Positions 45,071-56,999 of a stretch of 64,000 nt of DNA are shown here, piece after piece; position 1 is the stretch's first letter; each line of letters starts with the position of its first letter. The notes beneath the pieces are model-generated. The model did not search any database. It was not told the DNA's origin and worked only from the letters and a program-made list of their open reading frames with translations. Origin of the DNA: Triatoma infestans (lineage: Eukaryota > Arthropoda > Insecta > Hemiptera > Reduviidae); NCBI GenBank assembly GCA_011037195.1, contig JAAEAF010001116.1:149116-213115 (forward strand). The letters are read 5' to 3'. A program made the position numbers and the translations under genes.

Positions 45071-45725
45071 TTTTTTTTTTTTTTTTAGAATAGCCACCGT
45101 ACCAAGCGCGTAGCGCCAAAACCGGTGCCTATGGTCACTTAGCCTCATCTACTTAGGTAGATAAGTTCCCGTCCCTGCCACGGGGAGGCGGACCTCTACT
45201 TATACGTCTAGTCCTTTTTATCACTGCGACTTCTTGAGCGAACTCGACAAAGTCTTCGAAATTCCTTGCATTCGTTACCAGCTCTTTACATTCTCCCGGC
45301 CAGTTCTCCCCCCTACTTATCAGCTTGAATTCCATATGGATTCTAGCTTCGTCGAGGAGAGGACACCGGAAGAGAACGTGATGCACCGTGTCCTGCTGAC
45401 CGCATTCACAATTTGGGGAATCTTTCAATCCCAAGTCGAAGAGCCTGGAATTGAACTCCCCGTGCCCCGTGAAATATTGTGTTACGGTCTGGGATAGCCG
45501 CAGCCATCGCATCGACAGTCTGTGATGCAGATTTGGAAAGAACTCATAAGTAGTTCTTCCTGTCTCTGCCTCGTCCCAGCGTCTTTGCCACTTCCCTATC
45601 TCATACTCTCGGATCGTTTTCTTTACGAGAGCGGGAGGCATCTGACTAGACAACTCCCGACCATCAAGGACGATCAGGCCCCTCTTTTGGTATCTGTATC
45701 TTAGGGCCCTCATCTCTACCATCTC
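45071..45725 (-). mobile_element. 5'-truncated R1/I-type non-LTR retrotransposon with poly(A) and TSD
   Basis: Minus-strand element: the poly(A) tail is the T-run at 45071-45086, and coding sequence reaches 45722. TGCGATAGT occurs at 45062-45070 and 45726-45734, extendable by TT into the T-run, giving a 9-11 base target-site duplication. Insert length is about 655 bases. All three hallmarks of target-primed reverse transcription (5' truncation, poly(A), TSD) are present. Confidence 0.9.
45153..45722 (-). pseudogene. Non-LTR polyprotein C-terminus with CxC..H..C knuckle
   Basis: 189 codons without a stop, beginning at the truncation point; the ATG is fortuitous and a stop lies a few codons further up, outside the element. 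It reads KWQRRWDEAETGRTTYEFFPN near residues 44-64, then FTGHGEFNSRLFDLGLKDSP near 84-103. A knuckle Cys105-x-Cys107, His115 and Cys120 follows (CECGQQDTVHHVLFRC). The W-x-x-xxTGRxTYxFFP ... LTGHGxFxxxL ... CxCG ... HxLFxCP order is that of the segment after RT and RNase H in R1/I-like insect LINEs. Catalytic domains are lost. The open frame suggests a fairly recent insertion. A relative with similar knuckle spacing is at 61200-61920. Confidence 0.85.
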
Positions 45726-45734
45726 TGCGATAGT

Positions 45735-48700
45735 TTGGGCTATTGCAAGTCAGTAGAACAAGTGATTCTTTCACGGGCAAAGAAGTCTTATTTCGAAAAA
45801 ATTACCAGGTAGTTAATCCCCGCGTAACATTATAAGTGGAGGAACGAGAATACACTTCCATATTTGTCGAAATTGGTTTAACCGAAATCCCGTTATGGGG
45901 GGAACCTGGTGTGAATAAAGGTTGTTAAAGAATTGTCTATATATATATGGGATATAATATATATAAAGATATCTATATGTAGAGTTATATTTATTAGTGG
46001 GTACTTAGAGTCACAATTTTTTTGTTTAAATCTATCAATTGCGGAATTGCAATGTACTGCAATGTATTTTCCGGGTTTTCGGCGAGTGGTGTTGGTGGGT
46101 TTTGTTTTGTTGTTGTTTTTAATTTGTTTTGCTAGACAACAATCCAAACATTTTTCTGAACTGCTGATACATCTCAACAGGCGCTAGCTATCACTTTTAT
46201 CGGAAGCATTGTCCCGAAAAAATTGAGGTTGGGCTGTTCTGTGGAATGTGTGGCGTTAAATTTGAAATGTTACATGGGCGTGGTTCAATGTTCATTGTCG
46301 TTTGGACTACAATGTAATCATACCTGCCTGGACAGGTACTTGTCCCCATACCATCTATACATTTATGTTAGGACAACTAAGTAACCTTTGAAGTTTAAAC
46401 AGAATTTGTTATTTTATAGAAATATATTTGTATTACCAGTAAGTAATAAGAGAAAGCCGTGTTTTCTTTTTATATTCTTAAAGTTTTTATTATTCAAAAC
46501 TTTTTTACTGATTTAGTTATAATTTTAACAATCTGTGTGGGGGGAAGCAAAAATTTAGCACATTATAAACTTTTACTAGCCCGTCTGCAAAGCAGTTTAT
46601 AATTAACAATTGTTAATTTTGTGCTCATGCTTTATTTATTTAATTTAACAAGACAAATGTAGTTAAAATTATTAATTAATTAATAAGGTCATTTTATATT
46701 TTATTTAATTTTTTTTTCCCGACTAATGAGTATAAAAACGCTTGTCTATATAAAAATCTTTTTTTTAATTTTTAGCAAATTGATTTCAAGTTTTTATAAC
46801 AAAACTTGGGCAGTTTTTTATATGAAAAAATTCGCTGCGTAACCACGTGTTTTTAATATTAATGAAATTAATCAATTATACAAAGGATTCCGGTGAGATA
46901 ATTTTGTTCGTGAGATAATTTTCTAAAGTATTACATTAAATCCACAAAGAGGTGTGAGAGTGTTGAATTCTAAATAGCTTATCTACAGTAATTAGTGGTG
47001 GCGGTGGTGGTGGGGGGATAGATACTTGTTTTTTTCTTATTTCGAACTTTTTCATTGCGAGAAAACAAATCTTGTGCGAAACAATCATACAACTTTCTCT
47101 TACTGCAATTTATATTATGGAAAACTGGCTTTCCCCTAAAGATAAAAGCCTTTTTTTTAACTAAGAAGGGTTGTGTTTACATATTTTAAGGGAATATGAC
47201 GGAAAAGGCGATAAATTGTGAGATTTACGTCATAGACCAAACTTTATACAAATTGTGTTGCTTTTCAGAATGAATATTATATAAAGAAGGTCTATACTTT
47301 TCCGTTCAAACATATTTTCGAAGGACACCATTGAGATTAGCGCTAATGAGTTTTCTTCACAAAGCTGTTTCAATACTTTGACTGGAAACTGGAGTATATA
47401 GCAATTAAATACAATTAAAGATGTGGAAAAACCAAAATTGACAAAAAAAAAATAGTAAGTTAGCTCCTTCTCTTAAAAGCGTTAATATTAAAGCAATCGA
47501 CGATCTCTTAATAAGTTTTTTAGTGCATAATTAACCATAATTTCTGGTAGATGTGAGTCTAATGTGTTTTTGGATAGATTGAAGTATTTGCAACACTATT
47601 AGTTACCGATTGGTTACATAAATTTTACTGTTAAGGAATAACTCTGCTAATACATTAAATAAAATTTAAGACTATCTCGAGTATAGTATAGCGGTAGCAA
47701 CAAACCATTAACTTGGTAGTCCATGCATCTAAACACTCATCTTTGTAGTGCACATTATACCACGCATGCAAACAGGATTTCAGAGATTACAAATAGGCCT
47801 AATTAAAACAAGCATTATAAAGTACATGTTATATTGTACAGTTGTACATTTATTGTAGGTAATATTAGACTATCTTCCATATTAAATGGCTGTGGCTAAT
47901 GGGAAGCAATTTTAACCATATATATTGGAGAACAAAATGGGGCAAGATTTTCATCTATTTTGTAGGCTTACATTGTGCATTGCGTTTGTTAACCTCGATT
48001 ATATGAAACTGAGTCATAAAGTGAAATCATGAAATAATTTTATAGGAAAGGAACTTGATAATTTCATAATAAGATAAATCGATGATAATAATTGAAAATG
48101 TTTTTCACGCTTATCATAACTTTTTATTTACATAATTATTGAATCAAATCTAATTAATACAATTAAGAACCTTTTCCATTTCAATACTTTTAAAGAGAGA
48201 ATAAAATTTTAATATCATTCTCTGGCAGATTTCCATGTCGTACATTGCATAATATAATGTCTTTCCTTCTAATAAAGAATAATAATTATTATAATTTATT
48301 TATTAAAAGCTTTTGTATTCAATGTGGAATATTGAATTTAACTTTATTTCAAAAAAGGGATATTTCTAGTTAATTTATTACAATACATTTTCAAAAATAT
48401 AATAAACAATTATTTTGTCTCGTGACAGTTAGTGGCAGTTAGATTACTGTCAACTTGTTTCTGTATTAAATTTCATCATTACGTTTAAGTAAGGCTGACA
48501 AATCAAATTATCTATTAAAAATAGAAAATACCGTACTTATTACTAAGTACTAAGTGTACTAAGTACTATTACTAAGTGTACAAACTTTTAACAATAGTTT
48601 ACGAGAAAATTGTGGAAAAAATATTAAGAAAAAATACTAAATAAAATGTGCCATTTTATGCGTAAACTGGAGGTTCCAAATTTTTACTGAAGTTATTTCC

Positions 48701-48874
48701 AGTTTTCTACGATTTTATCCACTAACGGATTTCATTAAATTTGTTACACTAACTATGGAATACAGTGACCTATCACTTTTTTTTGGGAACTTTTTACCGA
48801 TTAAGTTTATTTTAGGGAGTTTTGGGGGAGAAGGAGTGTATGGGTTACTACAAAAAAAAAAAAGGTCAGTTTAT
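45735..48874. other. AT-rich tract with R1 fragments
   Basis: Short R1 3' cap pieces near 46350-46460 and 46960-47110 (ATACAACTTTCTCTTACTGC). A 48530-48590 tract repeats ACTAAGTACTAAGTGT. 48590-48860 is a partial R1 monomer set. No gene supported. Confidence 0.45.
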
Positions 48875-48879
48875 GACGT

Positions 48880-49765
48880 TTAGATTCTCCAACTCAAGGA
48901 TATCCTACCAAGTACTATTACCTCATCCTAAAATCCTACCTGTCCAACTGTTCCTATCAAGTCACCCAAGGATCTTCCACTTCCCTAATTAGCCCACTGG
49001 GGTGTGCCCAAGTAACAACCTGAAACCTATCCTTTATACCTTATATACCTAACACAACCACTTATACTTATGCTGACGACACCGCAATCCTTTCCTCTCG
49101 TAATGATCCCGTAATCGATCAACTTCCCTTCAAACCCACCTCCAATCACTCGAGTCCTGGTTAACAAAATCCAGAATAAAAATCAACCCTAACAAATCCC
49201 ATTATATTGTGATCATCTTAAATAAAAAAAGTTCTTCCTCCAGTTTTACCTATTCAGCACTCCCATCCCATCGGCAGACCATATCTGTTATCTTGGTATT
49301 TTCGTAGACAAGCGACTAACCTGGAACCCACACACCAGACTTAAACGGACTTCCCTCAACAACCGCTTCAGACTACTTGCTCCAATCTTTGACAAACGCT
49401 TCAAACTCAGTCTACAGTATGAAAGACGACTATATACTTCACTACTCGCACCCATCTGGTTGTACGGGCTAGAACTCTACGGAACCACAAAACATACTAA
49501 CCTCAACGGAATACAAACCTTGCAGTCCAAAATACTCCGACGCATAGACCTTTGCTCCTTATTACGTTTCCAATCATAAAATCCACACAGATCTGAAGAT
49601 TCCTTTTATCCACGATATAGCAAAGACCCGGTACAAGAAATTCCACAGCAGACTCCGCCATAATCTCAAACCTTTCGCCCAAACCCTTTCTCCAACACAT
49701 TTCCAGGCAATCCTGCAAGGCGATTGAACTTCGTTGGCCCCGCGACCTTTTGGTTGACATTGTAT
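48880..49765 (+). pseudogene. Jockey-type reverse transcriptase fragment, decayed
   Basis: In shifting frames: LILKSYLSNCSYQVTQGSST (near 48925-48985), a decayed GVPQGS-like block with CAQ, LSFIPYI, then TYTYADDTAILSS with the catalytic YADD box near 49069. ESWLTKSRIKINPNKSHYIV lies near 49155, YLGIFVDKRLTWNPHTRLKR near 49291, and LLAPIWLYGLELYGTTKHTN and IQTLQSKILRRI near 49443-49550. KTRYKKFHSRLRHN is near 49630. This order (palm with YADD, KTxxIxF, LGxxLDxxLTWxxH, then LxPIWxYGxxLWG) is characteristic of Jockey-clade insect RTs. At least four frameshifts or stops separate the blocks. 5' endonuclease and 3' end are missing; a 14-base T-run follows at about 49767. It contains the only YADD box of the window. 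Confidence 0.85.
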
Positions 49766-49779
49766 TTTTTTTTTTTTTA

Positions 49780-50109
49780 ACAACTGGGTCTATTTATTGT
49801 ATTTGTAACATTTTCCTGGAAAAGTTCACTTCAGAAATTATCTGCGAAAACTGTTAAGTAATGAAGTAAATAATAATCTGCTGCGTAATGTTAACAGTTC
49901 CGCCACCTACATAATATTATGGGAAAACTTTAAATATTTATTAGACATTCCACTGAAAAGAATGTGAACAATATAGTTAATATTATATTAAGTTTAAAAT
50001 TAGTAAATATTTGGAATTGTTTTAAGAAAATTGAGAAATAACTTGAAATTCTCGCAATAAAATAGTACTTCCGGTAGGCTGATTTTCTATCGTATTTCTA
50101 AATTGTGCT
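49780..50109. other. R1-like remnant
   Basis: CATTTTCCTGGAAAAGTTCACTTCAG and TTAACAGTTCCGCCACCTACATAATATTATG are R1 monomer blocks; partial plus copy. Confidence 0.5.
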
Positions 50110-50940
50110 TTTTTAAACGTAAATAGTTGCTCCTACTGTGCAGTAAAAGAAAGTTGGTTCAATGTTTTTTTTTTTTTTTTTTTGCTGAATGCAGTTAAAT
50201 GCAGTAAAACTGCCAAATTACCTCAGTCCATCATCAAATTAGATATCTCTATTCTTTAATATTAGACATCTCTTTAAATATCTAATCTAAATAGGAACAA
50301 ACCAAAAAAATGGTGGGGGATTAAGTATCGACCTTCTAATATTGGCAGCTAGTGAAGTGATGACTATTATTACGGCCTTAATAACGCTCTAAAAACATTG
50401 AACCTACTACATGTGTAACATTGAAATTAATGCCACAAATTCCACACAAATATCAACAATTCAAAAAAAAATGCGTTCCAGACGTTTTCCAGTAAATTCC
50501 AAAAAAACTCTAAAACTTATGTCATAAAATCGCACTCCTGGTTAACCGGATTTTCTTCAAATTTGTAATTCTAACAATCCTTCTAATGTGTGATATTAAT
50601 ATTATGTAGATGGTAAAACCATATTTTATATTGAAAACGGTACTTTACAGGAAAGCATAACGATACAGTTCCCCTCAGAACCACCAAAAAAAATCAATTT
50701 TCCCAGAAAAATGTTTCAAATAAAAGTGATAGGTATTTATGTGTGTAGCCAGTATAAAAAGTTTAAAGAAAATTCTTTGGAGCCGTTTTCGAGAAAATCA
50801 CGAAAAACTGGAGAAAAAAAACCATTCAGTAAAGTCGCTGAAAGTTTCTTACCCGAAATCTTCATATCTGATGCGGTAGTAATGGCTACACGGAATATCA
50901 TGTTTAAGGTTCCTGTGACTTTTCGTTTTTCATTATTTAT
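50110..50940 (-). repeat. R1 minus copy
   Basis: Cap AAAAGAAAGTTGGTTCAATG near 50147, then CGCACTCCTGGTTAACCGG, CCCCTCAGAACCACC, TTTTCCCAGAAAAATGTTTCAAATAAAAGTGATAGG and AGCCGTTTTCGAGAAAATCACG. It breaks at the SINE; R1 continues on the plus strand after it. Confidence 0.8.
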
Positions 50941-50954
50941 TTTTTTTAATGGAG

Positions 50955-51153
50955 GGCTCGTCAACAGCTACGGTCATTGGCGCCCGGAGACTTTTCAGTG
51001 CACTGCCGGCCTCTGGACAGTGTTCTCTCGTTACAGACATCACCGGACAGTCAGTGAGCTGTAGAGGAGAAAAAATCTAAGGGCAGCACAGCTGGACTTG
51101 AACCCCGATCCTCCGTGTGAGAGTCCAGTACGCTAACCACTTAGCTATTCCCT
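50955..51153 (-). mobile_element. tRNA-derived SINE, family B, copy 3 (minus)
   Basis: Plus strand reads CATTGGCGCCCGGAGACTTT, CAGTGCACTGCCGGCCTCTG, GGACTTGAACCCC (B box complement, G changed) and CGCTAACCACTTAGCTATTC (A box complement). Nearly full length. It lies between a minus and a plus R1 copy. Confidence 0.9.
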
Positions 51154-51176
51154 TCTGTATGAAATATTCTATAAAC

Positions 51177-51845
51177 AGTGAGAGAGAGAGGAAGTATTGC
51201 GATCGTGACAAATTTTCGATATCGAGTTTTTTGGTCTATGTGTGTCTGTGTGTTGTAGTAGAATCGAAATCACAAACGAAAAGTTACAGGAAGTCGCTGA
51301 ATATCACCCCATTAGGCACTACCACCCATCAGAAACGAAGTGCGCTATTTTACTGAATGTCTTTTTCCGTTTTTCGTGATATTTCTCAAAAACGACTCCA
51401 ATGATAAAATTTAAACTTCGTATACTATTTTCTACATACAAAAAGTACCTATCACTTTTATTTGAACCATTTTACCGGGAAAATTGATTTTTTTTTTGGA
51501 GGGTTCTGGGGGAACAGTACGGTTATGCTTTCCTCGAAATTACCAATGTAGTATAATATCTGGTTTTACGATATCCATACTATTAATAAACATTAGAAGC
51601 AGTGATACAATTCCATATTGAAAAAAAGTCGGTTAACCGGATGTGCGAGTTTATAGGATAAGTTTTTCTAGTTGTTTTTTCGAAAACTGTTACAACGAAT
51701 TTCTTTAAACTTGCTGCAAAGATACAAATGTATCAATCACTATTATTTGAAGCATTTAGGGGGGACTGTCAGTTAGTTTAAATTAAAATTTGCACAAGCT
51801 TTATTAGTTTTGTGATATAGTCGTGTGAATGTTTCATCTCAAGAT
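51177..51845 (+). repeat. R1 plus copy
   Basis: GAGAGAGAGAGGAAGTATTGCGATCGTGAC at the damaged cap, no TG expansion, two monomers (ACGAAGTGCGCTATTTTACTG near 51333, CCGGATGTGCGAGTTTATAGG near 51637), and the end GTCGTGTGAATGTTTCATCTC near 51838. Confidence 0.8.
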
Positions 51846-52369
51846 TGTTTTTCATTTGGCATATAGATTATAATCTCCTATTATTGCATAAATCATAAAT
51901 AACAATCTAACAATGAGTGCTCCATTCATTTTGAATTATTTAACTGGGTAACATAGTGATGGTATTTATGTTTGACAATCCAGGTATCCAGTTATAATAG
52001 GTGAAAAGTTCACCAAAAATAAAATAGAACACTTGATTTACTACTTTCAGTAGAATGTTTTATCTGTTGATGGAGCACCCCGCTTTCGTGTTATATCATT
52101 GCCAACAAAACACATGACCCTTTGTGCAAAAATAAAATAAAAAATTGCTTCAACATAAAGCCCCGGGGGGTGGGGGTGACATGACATGCACACGAGAGTT
52201 ATATAATCTGGTCGGTTCCAAACTATCCACTTAATGACATTTAGCATTTGTTCTACCCATAATAGCGTCTCTCTTGTGTTTTAAAACAAGATTTATTACC
52301 TTTTAAAGTCATGCACTTTTTTTCCTTTTTGTTACCTCTTTGGAAGGAATGAACTTTCTTTTCTTTCCT
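51846..52369. other. Unassigned tract
   Basis: No gene or repeat recognised. Confidence 0.4.
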
Positions 52370-53060
52370 TCATCTAACTGCTTGTAAGTATTGCTATCTT
52401 GTCGAATTTTCGAATATGAGCAACCACCGGAAATACATATTTCAAGAGCCCGGAGTCAGCATAACTCTAAACTGGAAAATCCCAAAGAGCTGAAACATAA
52501 GATTTCCAATGGATGTAGATTCTTGAGAAATTTGGTGTCAGTTTAAATAAAACAAACCTTATTTCGGTTGTCTTTTATTAAAATATCATCAGTATATGTC
52601 CCTTCACCACCTCTATATTTAATGTTAGAACAAATGAGTAAAATTTCTCAAGAATATACATCTGTTGTAATCTTTTTGGTTAGCATATTAACGCTTTTTT
52701 TTTTTTTTGCATAATATTTCCTTTAGATGGTACAAGGAGAAACGCGGCAACATGAAAATCAATCAAATACTCCCCACTTCGTTGAATAGATATATTTTTT
52801 TCAGTTTTTTGCTATGTGCTTGAAAACGACTCCAAAAAATTTTCTTTAAACTTCCAGTAATATCGATTACTCTTAAAAGAAAAAGCTACAAAAATTTCAG
52901 CTCGTTCAAATTCATTTCAGGGGTGTTCTGAGTGGGTGAATGTGTGGACAGGCTTTTCTCTAAAGAAACTTATTTCAGTCTTAATAAGAAACTAATAGGT
53001 TGTCAAACATTTCCGGGAGTTTTTAACCGGAAGACCAACTTTTATATTATCTCTCAGATG
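52370..53060 (+). repeat. R1 plus copy, rearranged
   Basis: CTAACTGCTTGTAAGTATTGCTATCTTGTCG near 52374, a TTTTCGAATATGAG block and CCGGAAATACATATTTC, then a scrambled middle. Monomer blocks (GAAAACGACTCC, GGTGTTCTGAGTGGG) lie at 52800-52960, and AACCGGAAGACC is near 53027. Confidence 0.6.
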
Positions 53061-53504
53061 CACGTAGATATCGTATAAACATTTTCGGTTATATGTATAA
53101 TGGGGTTGTTGAGGAGAGAAATTAGGTTTGATTAAATGAACGAGATATAATGACACTAATAATATAATGACACTAATAGATATAATGACACTAATATAAT
53201 GTAGCTAAGTTTACACTAACTGCACTATAATGAAAAATGATAGAATGAATGGTGAAAGTAGAGATATGACACGATGCGACGACTGGTGTACAGTTGTTGT
53301 ATACGACAGATCCTTTAGATAGATTCCCACTGGCTTATATACACAGGTTCTCCCGAACTCTAGCCTGCCTAAGTCAGAGAGTAGTCTCTGTTAACCAGAG
53401 AGGGCCTCTCTTCTCTCTGCTGTGGTTGCATTATCTTTGTGGTATTATTACATATGTAAAATCTGTAGTAACTAGATCATTATTTCGTAAAGAATAAAGT
53501 TGGT
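53061..53504. other. Unassigned tract with short tandem repeat
   Basis: 53147-53200 has four near-copies of ATATAATGACACTAAT. Nothing else recognised. Confidence 0.5.
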
Positions 53505-53900
53505 GCGATTTTACAGAATTTTTTTTTTTTATCTTTTCAAAAATTACTATAACGATTTCCTTTAAACCTGGAATGCTAACTGCACAGATGATTAAGCTAT
53601 CATTTTTATTTGTAACATTATTCTAAACAAAAAAATTATTTTAGGTATTTTGCGGATTTTGCCTTATAACGTTTTTGCTATATGGTTTTGTCTGTTACGA
53701 CTATTATGCAATCACACTTCTTTTACATACCTAGACAGGAACTTGTCTTTCATTATCTTTAAATTTAATGTTAGAACAAATGAGTAGAATTTGTGGAGTA
53801 AAGAAAATTACTCATTTTATATATAATTAGATTAACACAGCAATAAGAGAAAGTCACAGCAATAAGAGAAAGTCGTGGGAGTGTTTCATTGCAGATTTTT
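53505..53900 (+). repeat. R1 plus copy, 3' part, with duplicated cap
   Basis: One monomer followed by a 3' cap in which CACAGCAATAAGAGAAAGTC occurs twice (53837 and 53857), then GTGGGAGTGTTTCATTGCAG. Confidence 0.75.
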
Positions 53901-54679
53901 TTTTTTCTAAATAAGGAAATTTCTTCTAAAACTAAGATATTGATGAAAAACCTAGTTATTTCACGAACATCCTCTTTAAATTTACAACACAACAACAACA
54001 CTTAGTTGATTCAGTCAATGATTCAATTATAAATGTAATAATAAATGACTAATGTCTTACCATGGTGGATACCACTACAAGGGGAACTTTTTTTTTTTTT
54101 TTTTTTGAATAAACTGAAATAACTGATGTAATGAAAGATGCAAAGAAAATAAAAGGAGAAAAAGTAGAACTGTGTGTAGAATATCTTACCTCTACCAAAA
54201 CAGTGGCCCCCCCAACAATGTACATTTATTTCGAGCAACAAGTAATAAAAAGAAATAGGACAGGAAGAAGATCATGGTAGAAAAAGATGTTCAAAAGAAA
54301 ATGAAAGAAAAAGGAAATGAAATGAAAAAAAAAGTCTTAGAAAGAGAAAAAATAAAGGAAGGGGAAATTGTAGAGAATTGTAACAGGATTTGTATGAGAT
54401 AGAAAATTTGTAACATTTTTTATGTTCCTTAGAATTAATCCAATTTTACTTCCTTATTAGACCGGAATAATGGTGGCTTACAGTCCAGGACTAAATAAGA
54501 CAAAATAAGTAATTTAATACTTTGTCTCCATATGTCCAATGCACCCTTCAACATTTCAACTTTACATAATTATAGTCCGAAATTTTTTTTGTTTTGTTTT
54601 GTTTTTGTTTTAATTTTATCGAAAATTAAGAGAGCTTCGAATACAAATTTATAATTACCATTGATTATTATCTCCGGTG
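53901..54679. other. AT-rich tract without genes
   Basis: Purine-rich stretch at 54240-54370 (AGAAAAGGAAAT-like). No ORF supported. Confidence 0.4.
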
Positions 54680-55567
54680 TTATACGGAGGTTCTGAAATG
54701 GATCTGGGAGGTCTGGGAGCTGCTATTTTGAGTAAGAATATGAATTGGCAGTATCTCTTTATGAATGGAGCACGGTTTTTCAGGCTGAGTTTTATGCTAT
54801 TCTTTGTTGTATTTTGGAAGAGGGTCACGTAACACAAACTTAAAAAAAAAGATGTTTGTAGCTGCTCGGACAGTCAAGCTGCGTTGAATGCTAGATGTTC
54901 TAGAAAACGTCTTCCTTGAAGGATGTACTAGTCTGGGTAACCAGGTCATATGGAAATTTTTGGGAATGAAGAGGTGGATAGGTTTACCAAATTAAGTGCC
55001 GCCTCTCTCCCTTTCATTGGTCGCGAGCCTGGTGTTGGTGTGTCTTTAGACATACGTCTGACATTCAGCATTCATCCTTATGAATGAGCTCAGTAGGTTG
55101 TCGGCAGTGTAAGATGCTCATTGGGGGTCCGGACATCTTAGTGAGATGTTGCTATGTTTTTCTCGGAACTCTCTCGGACATCTGATTGGATCCTTTACTG
55201 CGGAGCATTGTGGTTTAAGGAGACGTCTCTACGTTATGGGACTTATGCCAGACCACTTTTGGTAGAGTTTGTGAGATAGCACACATGTATCTCATGGTGG
55301 GGGCAGTGTGGCTTTGGGTTGTGAGGAATTTAGTTCAGGACCTTTGATCAGAACAGGTTGTCTGTGGAAGAGATTAGGCTGTTTTCCGTTTAAGGCTCTG
55401 GTTCACTTTTTTTCGGATTATGATGAATCTTATATATTCAAAACTTGGGTCTGGACTCTTGTTACAAAATCCGATAGCTACCCCAAAGAAGAATAACAGC
55501 TGGGCACACAGAGGCTTTGGATAACGCAGAGTTTTGTTTCCTGCCTCTCTTTTGAATAATAACAATA
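54680..55567 (+). pseudogene. I-like non-LTR retrotransposon tail with RNase H domain, decayed (copy 2)
   Basis: Colinear with 2437-3415: TTATCTCCGGTGTTATACGG (RNase H start), TTTTCAGGCTGAGTTTTATG (FQAEFYA motif), TAGTCTGGGTAACCAGGTCATATGG (VWVTRSYG, corresponding to WVPGHMG in a shifted frame), GGGAATGAAGAGGTGGATAGG (GNEEVDR: here the terminal Asp is kept), LPFIGREPGVG, and a 3' end GAATAATAACAATAC. CFKALVHF-type coding is lost to frameshifts. Both copies share the same 3' terminus and a nearby 5' break, so they are independent truncated copies or a duplicated one. Non-functional. Confidence 0.75.
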
Positions 55568-56280
55568 CAAGTCAATTAAACATAAAATGTAGCTTCAATC
55601 TTCAAATTTTCATTTGATGATGTAGTAAATTAATTAATGTATTAAATTTCAAATAACAATTTTATAATTCTAACTGCCAAATGTCATTCTAATTAATATA
55701 CTAGACACTGATAGATTTTTTTTTTTTGTTTGGTAAAACTATTATTACACATAAAAACCGGGATGGGGGGTGGTATTGTGTCATAATGCCTAAATAATTA
55801 AGGCACAAATCAATCAATACTTTTGGCAATGATATTTACTCACCTTAAGTTTTGAAAATTTATATAATAATAACTTATTCACGACCAAATCCATAATGCA
55901 ACTTTTAGGTGACCCACTTCACAAATATACCTTGCTTATTGGAAATGCTGTTTTTTACTATTAAAATAATCGAAAAAGTATGTCAGTCTTCCAAATAATA
56001 TCTTGCGCGTAAATCGATGTTAATTAAAGTGCTACTTAATATTGTGAACATTATTATTACTGAACTGTGTACCCAAATATGCGAAGGATTTTTTTCTTTT
56101 AAACTTTATTCTTAAATTACATATTGAATTAAGTACTATACCGAGGTTAGCATAAATTTAAATAAATAAATTAGAAAATATTACAAATAATTAAGAAATA
56201 AATATTCTTAGTAATTTTACATATAATGTGGGAACTTGTTGACATACTATTCAAGTGCTTTCGTAGAGTCTGCATTCACA
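55568..56280. other. AT-rich tract without genes
   Basis: Nothing recognised. Confidence 0.45.
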
Positions 56281-56715
56281 TTGAATTTGAATCATTCACA
56301 CCCGACTTTCTCTTGCTGCAATTCAATGCAATCTATAAAATTGACCAATTTTCATTAAATTTGAATATTATTACTTAGTAGCCCCAACATAAATATATAA
56401 AGGTGGTAGGAATACACTCATGGCGGGTAATATAAACTGATTATATTCCAGAAGACAAAGGTTGTACAAATCTCAATAATATTTGAAATCCAACTCATAG
56501 ATTCTCGAGAATCCCATTAAAAATAATTTTTCCAACAAAAATGTTTTATATAAAATTTTTAGTTTTACTATCCGTGCACTTAGCATTCAAAATTTTTTTG
56601 AAAGAAATCCTTGCAGTCGTTTTCGAGGAAAAACCCGTGGAATTCTGAAAACGCAATCTGCCGAACTGGTTGAACGAATTGCTACAAATTTGGAATAATA
56701 ACATTCCTTTTAATG
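56281..56715 (-). repeat. R1 minus copy
   Basis: CACACCCGACTTTCTCTTGCTGC cap, then GACCAATTTTCATTAAATTTG, AATTTTTCCAACAAAAATG, TTTTCGAGGAAAAACCC and GAACTGGTTGAACGAATTGC. Confidence 0.7.
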
Positions 56716-56999
56716 TAGAAAAGTACAAGGTCTTGCATGTTTATCCAAGACGGGAGCAATGGTTGTTACTTGTCCCTTAGCTAGGATTGACGTTATCTTA
56801 CATCTCTTCATCTTGTGGTCTAGGAAGCGGCGAATGGAGCTATCCTCAGAATAATCAGAATAGGTATCGGAAGGGAACCTTATCGGAATTGACACAAGAT
56901 AAGGTTATCCCTATCTGCCAGCTCCACCGTTTGGAACTTCCCTAGGAATCGAATGAGAAGTGATGGAAGAGTGTGGGCAGGGCTCTGCCATTGCATGGT

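Noticed and set aside
49503..49760. Minus-strand open frame of 85 codons
   Set aside because: It is antisense to the Jockey RT fragment, whose plus-strand blocks are clearly recognisable.
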